Source: JBCBKL01 sp038521825 (GTDB lineage: Bacteria; Pseudomonadota; Alphaproteobacteria; Rhodobacterales; Rhodobacteraceae). From it: 19,654 bases of DNA. The stretch lies in the NCBI GenBank assembly GCA_038521825.1, contig JBCBKL010000041.1, forward strand, positions 1 to 19,654. The letters run 5' to 3'. Below are positions 1 to 6,586 of this stretch, piece after piece (the stretch's first letter is position 1; the number at the start of each line of letters is the position of its first letter). The notes beneath the pieces are model-generated. The model saw only the letters and a program-made list of their open reading frames with translations, had not been told where the DNA came from and did not search any database. Position numbers and translations under genes: made by a program.

Positions 1-1
1 G

Positions 2-256
2 CCCATTCAGGGAACGGCAGCGGATGTCATTCGCCGGGCCATGATCCGCATGCCAGCAGCGATCGACGACCTGCCAGCGCAGATGCTGCTGCAGGTTCAC
101 GATGAGCTGCTCTTTGAGGTGGACGACGCCGCCATCGACCCGCTTATTCAAACAGCGCGCAGTATAATGGAGGGCGCGGCCGATCCCGTTGTGCATCTGG
201 ACGTAAAGCTGACGGTCGACGCGGGGCAGGGGCAAAACTGGGCCGAGGCGCATTGA
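2..256 (+). CDS. polA: DNA polymerase I, C-terminal end (5' truncated by window)
   Basis: The reading frame is open from the first bases of the window and ends with TGA at 254-256, giving the last 84 residues of a family A DNA polymerase. Visible landmarks are the O-helix-distal segment PIQGTAADVIRRAM and motif C, QVHDELLFE, where the His-Asp-Glu codons lie at 98-106; the Asp is one of the two metal-binding catalytic residues of the palm. Pol I fills gaps and removes RNA primers during replication and excision repair. The frame ends shortly after motif C, as is normal for the family, so the 3' end looks intact. The gene converges on the minus-strand DUF2798 gene with only 21 bp between stops. 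The 5' portion (the 5' nuclease region and most of the polymerase domain) lies outside the window and cannot be judged. Confidence 0.96.
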   Translation, partial: PIQGTAADVIRRAMIRMPAAIDDLPAQMLLQVHDELLFEVDDAAIDPLIQTARSIMEGAADPVVHLDVKLTVDAGQGQNWAEAH

Positions 257-277
257 CCAATCCTGGTGGTCGATAAT

Positions 278-511
278 TCACGTTGGTTCCGGCCGAACCA
301 GCTTGGCGACCAACCGCCGGGCGATTGGCGCGGCGATTAGAACAGCGGGGAACGCGACAGCCCAGCTAAAAAACCAAGCCCCGAGCCACAGCGTTACAAA
401 ATCTGGGACAGAACCAACTGCACGGAACGTTGCTATGCCTGATACAACGAATGACATCATGCCGCTTAGGATCAGGCCAAAAGCAATATGGGCATAGCGG
501 GCGGGGATCAT
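278..511 (-). CDS. small DUF2798-type membrane protein
   Basis: This 77-residue protein has two hydrophobic segments, roughly residues 8-28 (HIAFGLILSGMMSFVVSGIA) and 38-63 (FVTLWLGAWFFSWAVAFPAV), separated by a short polar loop and ending in a basic tail (ARRLVAKLVRPEPT). That layout, and the start MIPARYAHIAFG..LSGMMSF, match the DUF2798 family of short two-helix inner-membrane proteins of unknown function. The start at 509-511 is preceded on the minus strand by AGGTCGAGACC, a modest Shine-Dalgarno. The gene lies 73 bp downstream of the SDR gene on the same strand, so it could be a distal member of that transcript or have its own promoter. No function is assigned. Confidence 0.82.
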   Translation of the reverse strand: MIPARYAHIAFGLILSGMMSFVVSGIATFRAVGSVPDFVTLWLGAWFFSWAVAFPAVLIAAPIARRLVAKLVRPEPT

Positions 512-584
512 GGTCTCGACCTATGCTGATAAGATGACGATCCGTAGTCGTTCGGTCTCGTAGGAGCAAGCATTCAGGATTGGT

Positions 585-1277
585 CTAGAACCGTTCGACC
601 CATGGCCTCACGGCCACTTCGTGAGACCATGCTGATCGGTGCTGGTCGATGAGATGCATGTAGGTTTCGGCGATAGCGTCGGGATCGAGCCGCGCGTCGG
701 ATCCATCCTCAACCCCATATCGCTCTTCGCTCGCAATCGCGCCGTCGATATTCACCCATGCGACGTGGATGCCCTTGGGATGCAATTCGCGTGACATGGA
801 TTGCGCGAGCCCGCGCTGCGCGAATTTCCCCATGGCGAACGGTGCGGATTGGGCAAAACCTTTATCGCCCGCCGACGCCCCAGTGAACAGGATGGTGCCC
901 AGCCGATCATTCTGCGGCTCGTTCCCAAGCATCGCTCGGGCGGCTGCCTGACCCATCAAGAATGATCCAAAGGCCGTTACGTCGATCGCGCGCCGCACTG
1001 CTTCCGGATCGAGGTCAGTCAGTGGTCCCCGCTGGCGGGCGGAGGGATTGTAGATCGCAACGCGACACGGCCCCGGCAGATCGGCAAAAACCCGAGCCAT
1101 TGCATCCGGATCGCTTCCGTCAAGTGTGACAGCGGTTGCAGATGTCTCGTTCACGAGATCGGCCAGCTTGTCGGTGTTTCGGGCGGCTAGAACCAACCCA
1201 TGCCCGCGTGCGGCGAGCTTGCGGGCCAGCGAAGCCGAAAGACCAGAACCCGCCCCGATGATAACAGCGATGCTCAT
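585..1277 (-). CDS. SDR-fold protein lacking the catalytic tyrosine
   Basis: The protein has 230 residues with a short-chain dehydrogenase/reductase fold. The N-terminal nucleotide-binding motif is GAGSGLSASLA (residues 8-18), followed by the beta-2 AARN segment at 31-34, which suggests NADP(H). The usual NNAG is replaced by YNPSA (76-80). The active-site serine is in place (FTGASAG, S135), but the canonical YxxxK reads F147-A-M-G-K151, so the catalytic Tyr is Phe. The downstream GLAQSMSRELHPKGIHVAWVNIDG block is well conserved in character. This matches an atypical SDR group often annotated only as an SDR family oxidoreductase. Classical dehydrogenase chemistry is therefore doubtful; it may bind a dinucleotide as a regulator or use another acid. 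Its start overlaps the DUF1285 stop by 4 bp (TCAT on the plus strand), so the two genes are co-translated. Confidence 0.9.
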   Translation of the reverse strand: MSIAVIIGAGSGLSASLARKLAARGHGLVLAARNTDKLADLVNETSATAVTLDGSDPDAMARVFADLPGPCRVAIYNPSARQRGPLTDLDPEAVRRAIDVTAFGSFLMGQAAARAMLGNEPQNDRLGTILFTGASAGDKGFAQSAPFAMGKFAQRGLAQSMSRELHPKGIHVAWVNIDGAIASEERYGVEDGSDARLDPDAIAETYMHLIDQHRSAWSHEVAVRPWVERF

Positions 1278-1879
1278 GATTTATCCTCCGTCGCGGCCAG
1301 TTCGGCTGATGGGATTATCGGAAAGAAAGCCCCACCGGACCAGACCCCGAACCAATCGTCGTGATGGGTCCCGATGTCGACCAGCCGATAGAAACTCTTG
1401 CGATCGATCAAGGCCCAAAGGTCTGACCGGATCAGAATGTAGGGCGAGGGTTCACCGGTTTCGGGGTCGCGATCGACGCGGATAGGGTTTTCCGGCCCGG
1501 CAGTCACTCTGTCGTCGACATGGGTAAGAAAGCTGAGGTTGATACCATCGTCGGAGTCTTCGAGGTCGAAATCGATTGCGACAAAGGGGGCGTCATCGAC
1601 GGTGATTCCCACCTTCTCGACCGGTGTCACGAGATAGTATTCGCCGTTCTCGCGCTTTAAAATTGATGAAAATAGCCTAACCAACGCTGGCCGCCCAATT
1701 GGTGTGCCTTGATAAAACCAAGTCCCGTCACGGGCGATCCGCATGTCCAAATCGCCACAAAAGGGCGGATTCCACAGGTGAACGGGCGGCAAACCGCGTG
1801 TTTTCGCAGCGTTGATCGATGCGACAAGGCTGTCAGCGTTGGGTGTCACGGTTTTTTGTGCGCTCATCTGTTTTGCCAT
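1274..1879 (-). CDS. DUF1285 family protein
   Basis: This is a 201-residue soluble protein with no signal peptide or membrane segment. Features of the DUF1285 family are LPPVHLWNPPFCGDLDMRI (about residues 30-48), DGTWFYQGTPIGRPALVRLFSSIL (51-74) and the EYYLVTPVEKVGI strand that follows. The C-terminal half has the acidic FDLEDSDDGI stretch and a YILIRSDLWALIDRKSFYRLV segment. The biochemical role is unknown. In Alphaproteobacteria this gene is commonly found next to the moxR/DUF58/DUF4159 operon, as here, where it is divergent from moxR with only 53 bp between starts. The ATG at 1877-1879 is used; a second ATG four codons in (MSAQKT) is possible. The gene overlaps the SDR gene downstream by 4 bp. 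Confidence 0.88.
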   Translation of the reverse strand: MAKQMSAQKTVTPNADSLVASINAAKTRGLPPVHLWNPPFCGDLDMRIARDGTWFYQGTPIGRPALVRLFSSILKRENGEYYLVTPVEKVGITVDDAPFVAIDFDLEDSDDGINLSFLTHVDDRVTAGPENPIRVDRDPETGEPSPYILIRSDLWALIDRKSFYRLVDIGTHHDDWFGVWSGGAFFPIIPSAELAATEDKS

Positions 1880-1932
1880 TTCCGCTTGGGACGATAACTT
1901 AACAGGAGTATATTCCGTGAAAGTGAGATGTC
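1880..1932. promoter_or_regulatory. divergent promoter region, DUF1285-SDR / moxR operon
   Basis: These 53 bp are all that separates the divergent DUF1285 and moxR start codons, so both promoters (or at least their 5' leaders) must be packed here or reach into the coding regions. The stretch is more AT-rich than its surroundings (GATAACTTAACAGGAG and TATATTCC-like elements), and GTGAG lies just before the moxR ATG. No clear -35/-10 pair could be fixed by eye, so only the shared regulatory role is inferred. Confidence 0.45.
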
Positions 1933-2940
1933 ATGACAAACGCTGACGACCTGGTCACAGAGATTGAAGCACTGGGTCACAAACTCCACGAAGCCAAGGA
2001 TTCGATCACCAAGCGCTTTATCGGGCAAGAACGGGTCGTCGAATTGACCCTGACAGCATTGCTCTGCGGCGGCCATGGCCTTTTGATTGGTCTTCCGGGT
2101 TTGGGTAAGACGCGGCTTGTCGAGACGCTGAGCACGGTCATGGGCCTTAATGGCAACCGAATCCAGTTTACCCCGGACCTGATGCCATCCGACATCCTGG
2201 GATCAGAGGTGCTTGATACATCCGAAGACGGGTCTCGATCGTTTCGCTTCATCAAGGGGCCGATCTTCTGTCAATTGCTGATGGCGGACGAAATCAACCG
2301 CGCCTCGCCACGTACGCAGTCGGCTTTGTTGCAGGCCATGCAGGAACGCACAGTGACAGTTGCAGGCGAAGACAGGTCGCTTGGGGTGCCATTCCACGTT
2401 CTTGCGACCCAAAACCCGATCGAACAGGAAGGCACCTATCCCTTGCCCGAGGCGCAGCTTGACCGGTTCCTGGTGCAGATCGATGTTCTGTATCCGGACC
2501 GGGATACCGAACGGGATATCCTGCTTTCGACCACTGGCGTTGAGGAAGCAGAGGCAAGTCAGGTCTTTTCCGTGGAGGAGCTGCTGGCGGCACAAACCCT
2601 GCTGCGCCGCATGCCGGTTGGCGAAAGTGTTGTCGAGCTGATCCTCGATCTAGTGCGTGCGTTCCGTCCGAATGAACCGGACGCAGGCGAACGAGTGCGC
2701 GACACTGTAGCCTGGGGCCCTGGCCCGCGTGCCGCTCAGGCGCTCATGTTGGCGGTTCGCGCCCGCGCGCTGTTGCAAGAGCGGCTGGCCCCGTCAGCCG
2801 AAGACGTAATCGACATGGCACGCCCTGTCTTGTCCCACCGGATGGCCCTCAACTTTGCCGCTCGGGCTCGTGGCGACAGCCTGAACGACCTAATCGACAC
2901 GATTGCTGCCGGTATCGACCGGCGTGAGGCGGCTGCATGA
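1933..2940 (+). CDS. MoxR-family AAA+ ATPase
   Basis: The protein has 335 residues, the usual MoxR length. Walker A is GLPGLGKT (residues 53-60). Walker B with the MoxR signature is LLMADEINRASP, with Asp119-Glu120. Sensor 1 is the ATQN segment (158-161), and PEAQLDRF (172-179) is the typical MoxR motif. The C-terminal lid carries the usual LNDLIDTIAAGI segment near the end. MoxR ATPases are chaperone-like AAA+ proteins that act on VWA-domain partners, coupling ATP hydrolysis to maturation or remodelling of proteins in or near the membrane. It is the first gene of a four-gene operon: its TGA overlaps the next ATG by 4 bp (2937-2940). The three downstream products include VWA-like proteins, the expected partners. 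The ATG at 1933 is preceded by a weak purine-rich GTGAG. Confidence 0.96.
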   Translation: MTNADDLVTEIEALGHKLHEAKDSITKRFIGQERVVELTLTALLCGGHGLLIGLPGLGKTRLVETLSTVMGLNGNRIQFTPDLMPSDILGSEVLDTSEDGSRSFRFIKGPIFCQLLMADEINRASPRTQSALLQAMQERTVTVAGEDRSLGVPFHVLATQNPIEQEGTYPLPEAQLDRFLVQIDVLYPDRDTERDILLSTTGVEEAEASQVFSVEELLAAQTLLRRMPVGESVVELILDLVRAFRPNEPDAGERVRDTVAWGPGPRAAQALMLAVRARALLQERLAPSAEDVIDMARPVLSHRMALNFAARARGDSLNDLIDTIAAGIDRREAAA

Positions 2941-3818
2941 ACCAACCCCTTGTCCTGCGCGAAGCCGCCGAGAAAGAGGCAGCGGGCCTCCCGGCCCTTT
3001 TGGCCCGTGCGGAACATCTGGCGGGGGCCGTCTTGCTGGGCGAGCACGGCCGCAGACGATCGGGTATGGGCGATGATTTCTGGCAGTATCGCCCCGCGCA
3101 GCCTGGGGATAGCCGCAGGATGATCGACCACCGGCGCAGCGCCATGGGTGACCAGCAATATGTGCGGGAACGGGAATGGCAGATCGCACAATCCGTTATG
3201 CTGTGGGTGGATCAGGGCGCATCGATGCGTTTTTCAAGCGATGACAGTCTCCCGACCAAGGGCGATCGAGCACGCGTCCTGGCACTGGCTCTTGCAATTC
3301 TTCTGGTCCGGGGCGGCGAGCGGGTCGGGCTCACGGGAACGCGGCTACCGCCACGGCGCGGAAATGCCCAGATCATCCGTCTAGCGCAGATGTTTTCAGA
3401 AGATGCCCCGGAGGATTACAGCCCACCCGAACATCGCGCCATGATCCCGCATGCACGTGCGCTGTTCATTTCCGATTTCATGGGTGACATCTCGGATGTG
3501 AAATTGGCGCTGACCAAGGCCGCTGACCGTGGCGTCCGGGGGATCCTCTACCACGTACTCGATCCTAGCGAAGAAGCTTTTCCATTCAAGGGCCGCACCA
3601 TTTTCGAAAGCGTCGGCGGCACGCTCAGCCACGAAACGCTGAAGGCAGGGGACTTGCGTGATCGGTATCTGCAGCGCCTCGCCAATAGAAAAGAGGAGCT
3701 GAGCCGCCTCTGTGATGTTGCCGGATGGCGCTATGCCGTCCATCATACCGGCACCTCGGCACAATCCGCGCTTCTGTGGATGTGGCGCGCCCTTGATGGC
3801 GGAGGGTATTGGCGATGA
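2937..3818 (+). CDS. DUF58 protein (VWA-like partner of MoxR)
   Basis: This 293-residue protein carries the DUF58 core DFWQYRPAQPGDSRRMIDHRRSAM (about residues 47-70), the family's YRxxxxGDxxRxID-like signature, followed by a VWA-like strand MLWVDQGASMRF (88-99). In this strand the MIDAS-type motif is D-Q-G-A-S, i.e. the first Ser of DxSxS is Gly. A second VWA-like strand is ALFISDFMGD (about residue 178). The N-terminus is soluble; the two-helix membrane anchor of some DUF58 proteins is absent, and the protein starts directly with the region preceding the core. The family is a standard companion of MoxR and presumably an adaptor or substrate. It overlaps both neighbours by ATGA, and its own start lies inside the moxR stop, indicating translational coupling. 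Confidence 0.93.
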   Translation: MNQPLVLREAAEKEAAGLPALLARAEHLAGAVLLGEHGRRRSGMGDDFWQYRPAQPGDSRRMIDHRRSAMGDQQYVREREWQIAQSVMLWVDQGASMRFSSDDSLPTKGDRARVLALALAILLVRGGERVGLTGTRLPPRRGNAQIIRLAQMFSEDAPEDYSPPEHRAMIPHARALFISDFMGDISDVKLALTKAADRGVRGILYHVLDPSEEAFPFKGRTIFESVGGTLSHETLKAGDLRDRYLQRLANRKEELSRLCDVAGWRYAVHHTGTSAQSALLWMWRALDGGGYWR

Positions 3819-6586
3819 CAGTCATCGGGGGCATCGGGTTCGCAGCGCCATGGCTGCTTATTGCATTGGTTGCGCTTCCATTGCTGTGGTTGATCCTCAG
3901 GGCCATTCCACCCGCACCTATCAAGCGGCTTTTCCCGGGCGTTGCGCTTCTACTGGGTTTGACAGATGATGACAGTGTTTCGGACAGGACGCCGTGGTGG
4001 TTGCTGCTGCTGCGAATGGTGGCTGTTGCGGCCATCATCACAGGGTTAGCCGGGCCTGTACTCAACCCCAGAACCGACGAAACCAGCGGCAATGCGCCCC
4101 TGTTGATCGTTATCGACGCGAGCTGGGGCGGCGCGAACCGCTGGACCCGGATTCTGGATGCGGTCGAGGAAGAGCTTTCGCGGGCGGGCGCCCAGAGTCG
4201 TCCGGTCTCGGTTTTGAAACTGACCGATCCTACACCGATCGCTTTCCAGTCTGCAGCGGCTGTTCAGTCGCGAATGGTCGGCTTTTCACCCGCACCATGG
4301 CAACCGACGCCAGATCAACTGGAACAGGCGCAGCGGGTAATCGCGGAGCAAGATGATTTTGACACGATCTGGTTCAGCGATGGCCTCGACTACGCTGGCC
4401 GCGGCGATTTGCTGGCCGCCTTGACGAGTATCGGGAATGTTCATGTCTTCGAGGCGGGTGCGCGATCCATCGGGCTGAGACCAGCTGTTTATGACGACGG
4501 AATCGTCGCTGTTGAAGCCATTCGTGCAACAGCCGGGCCCGAGGCAGAGGCGATGATCAGTGCTCAGGGCAAGGATCCGGGCGGAACAGAACGCGCGCTG
4601 GCTCGAGCGACCGCGACATTTGCTGCCGGCGAAACGATCAGCAGCGCAGAATTGTCCTTACCCGCTGAAATCCGGGGGCGGATTACACGTTTTGAAACCG
4701 TTGGTATTCGATCGGCCGGGGCCACCACGCTTGTCGACGACAGTCTGCGGCGGCGTGAGGTCGCGCTGATTGCAGGCCGATCTGGGCGCGAGGGTCTTGA
4801 GTTGCTGGCGCCCCTCCACTACCTCCAACAGGCGCTTGTCGACACCGCTGAAGTGCTGACGGGCACGCTCAGCGATGTGCTGCTTGCCAATCCCGACGCT
4901 ATTATTCTGGCAGACGTGGCAACCTTGAGCGATGGCGAGGCCGAACGCGTCATCTCATGGGTTGAAAAGGGCGGCTTGCTGGTCCGCTTTGCTGGGCCAA
5001 GGGTCGCGGCAAGCGATGTGAGCCGCCGTCAAGAGGATCCGCTCATGCCCGTCCGGCTCCGCTCCGGGGGCCGGAGCGTGGGTGGTGCAATGAGCTGGGG
5101 ACAACCCAAAACTCTTGCACCATTTGGAGAGGAGTCACCCTTCTACGGTCTGGCGATACCTGATGACGTTGAGGTCACTGCCCAAGTCATGGCGCAACCA
5201 GATCCGACACTTTCGGAGCGTGTCATCGCCGAGCTCACCGACGGAACCCCATTGGTCACGCGAAAGAAGTTGGAACAAGGGCAGATTGTCCTTTTCCACG
5301 TCACGGCAAATGCCGAATGGTCGAGCCTCCCGCTTTCCGGCCTGTTCGTCGAGATGCTTGAGCGGCTTGCGATCTCGTCGGCCAATCCAAACCCGAACGT
5401 TGAGGATCTTGAGGGAACGATCTGGACACCTGAAGTGGTGATGGACGCGTTCGGAGAAATGAGCGATGCTGGCGCACTTCCCGGTGTGGACGGTGCCGCG
5501 CTTTTGACAGAGGGGCCGGGCCCCAACTTTCCGCCTGGTATATATACGTCCGATGACCGACAACTGGCCCGCAACGTCCTGCGCGCTGACAGCGTTTTGG
5601 AACGTGCGGAATGGCCAGCCGGTATCCCGGTTTCGGGTTTGGCGGTCGCCAGCGAACGGCGGCTTGGCGGACCCTTGCTCGGCATTGCTCTGGCCCTGTT
5701 AGTGGCGGATGTGATCGCCTCTCTGTTCTTGTCGGGGCGCCTGATTTCAGCTTCGGGGCGGGGCGTCGCCGCCGGTTTGCTGCTGGCGATGCCGGTTGTG
5801 CCAACGAGTGCTGACGCGCAGGGAGCAGCGGACCGGTTTGCAATCGAGTCGGCCTCAGAAGTGGTCTTGGCCTTTGTCATTACCGGTAACCGCGATGTCG
5901 ATTCGATTGCAGAGGCAGGGCTGCGAGGCCTTTCCAACACACTGTATTTCCGCACCTCGGTCGAGCCGTCGGAACCGATTGGCATCGATCTTGAAACAGA
6001 TGAACTGGCTTTCTTTCCGATCCTTTATTGGCCCATTACGCCCGACCAACCGCGGCCTTCGCAAGATGCCTATTCGAAACTGAACGAATATCTCAGGACC
6101 GGTGGCTTGATCATGTTCGACACCCGGGATTCGAACGTGGCCGGTTTCGGCGCGGCAAGCCCGAACGGACGCAAGTTGCAGCAGTTGGCGGCACCCTTGG
6201 ACATACCGGCGCTCGAGCCAGTGCCGCGCGATCACGTCCTGACGCGAACCTTCTATCTATTGCAGGATTTCCCCGGCCGTCATTCGGGCCAGGAAGTGTG
6301 GGTCGAAGCAGCGCCTCCCGGGGCCGAACAGGTCGACGGGATGCCGTTTCGCAATCTCAACGATGGCGTTACCCCGGTCGTGATTGGGGGCAACGATTGG
6401 GCCGCCGCTTGGGCCGTGACGCCCACAGGAATGCCCATGGTGCCCGTGGGTCGCGGTTTTGGCGGAGAGCGGCAGCGTGAGCTTGCTTTCAGGTTTGGTG
6501 TAAACCTCGTGATGCATGTTTTGACAGGAAACTACAAAAGCGATCAGGTCCACGTCCCTGCTTTGCTGGATCGGCTGGGACAATGA
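3815..6586 (+). CDS. BatA-like N-terminal / DUF4159 C-terminal fusion membrane protein
   Basis: The ATG at 3815 (923 residues) is preferred over an in-frame TTG at 3809 because GGAGGG lies 8 nt upstream and it forms the ATGA overlap seen at every other junction of this operon. The N-terminus has the BatA/aerotolerance-type hairpin: TM1 about residues 8-28, a short segment KRLFPG, then TM2 about 61-80 (WWLLLLRMVAVAAIITGLAGP). A VWA-like region follows, with a degenerate motif LLIVIDASWGG and a retained FSDG further on. The middle carries a large ectodomain with a segment resembling class I amidotransferase folds. Near residue 630 there are two further hydrophobic stretches, then the C-terminal DUF4159 domain (about 680-923; FFPILYWPITPDQ, YLRTGGLIMFDTRD). 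The domains fit an inner-membrane protein with large non-cytoplasmic parts. The biochemical role is unknown; by homology with the Rhizobium leguminosarum RL3499-RL3502 operon it is probably needed for envelope integrity. Confidence 0.92.
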   Translation: MTVIGGIGFAAPWLLIALVALPLLWLILRAIPPAPIKRLFPGVALLLGLTDDDSVSDRTPWWLLLLRMVAVAAIITGLAGPVLNPRTDETSGNAPLLIVIDASWGGANRWTRILDAVEEELSRAGAQSRPVSVLKLTDPTPIAFQSAAAVQSRMVGFSPAPWQPTPDQLEQAQRVIAEQDDFDTIWFSDGLDYAGRGDLLAALTSIGNVHVFEAGARSIGLRPAVYDDGIVAVEAIRATAGPEAEAMISAQGKDPGGTERALARATATFAAGETISSAELSLPAEIRGRITRFETVGIRSAGATTLVDDSLRRREVALIAGRSGREGLELLAPLHYLQQALVDTAEVLTGTLSDVLLANPDAIILADVATLSDGEAERVISWVEKGGLLVRFAGPRVAASDVSRRQEDPLMPVRLRSGGRSVGGAMSWGQPKTLAPFGEESPFYGLAIPDDVEVTAQVMAQPDPTLSERVIAELTDGTPLVTRKKLEQGQIVLFHVTANAEWSSLPLSGLFVEMLERLAISSANPNPNVEDLEGTIWTPEVVMDAFGEMSDAGALPGVDGAALLTEGPGPNFPPGIYTSDDRQLARNVLRADSVLERAEWPAGIPVSGLAVASERRLGGPLLGIALALLVADVIASLFLSGRLISASGRGVAAGLLLAMPVVPTSADAQGAADRFAIESASEVVLAFVITGNRDVDSIAEAGLRGLSNTLYFRTSVEPSEPIGIDLETDELAFFPILYWPITPDQPRPSQDAYSKLNEYLRTGGLIMFDTRDSNVAGFGAASPNGRKLQQLAAPLDIPALEPVPRDHVLTRTFYLLQDFPGRHSGQEVWVEAAPPGAEQVDGMPFRNLNDGVTPVVIGGNDWAAAWAVTPTGMPMVPVGRGFGGERQRELAFRFGVNLVMHVLTGNYKSDQVHVPALLDRLGQ

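Noticed and set aside
284..300. Inverted repeat TGGTTC/GAACCA as a terminator between polA and the DUF2798 gene
   Set aside because: The 6-bp stem has no T run on either strand and lies in the DUF2798 coding end.
5143..5985. 280-codon open frame on the minus strand inside the DUF4159 gene
   Set aside because: It is Ser/Arg/Pro-rich with no domain and lies antisense to a well-supported gene; typical of GC-rich shadow frames.
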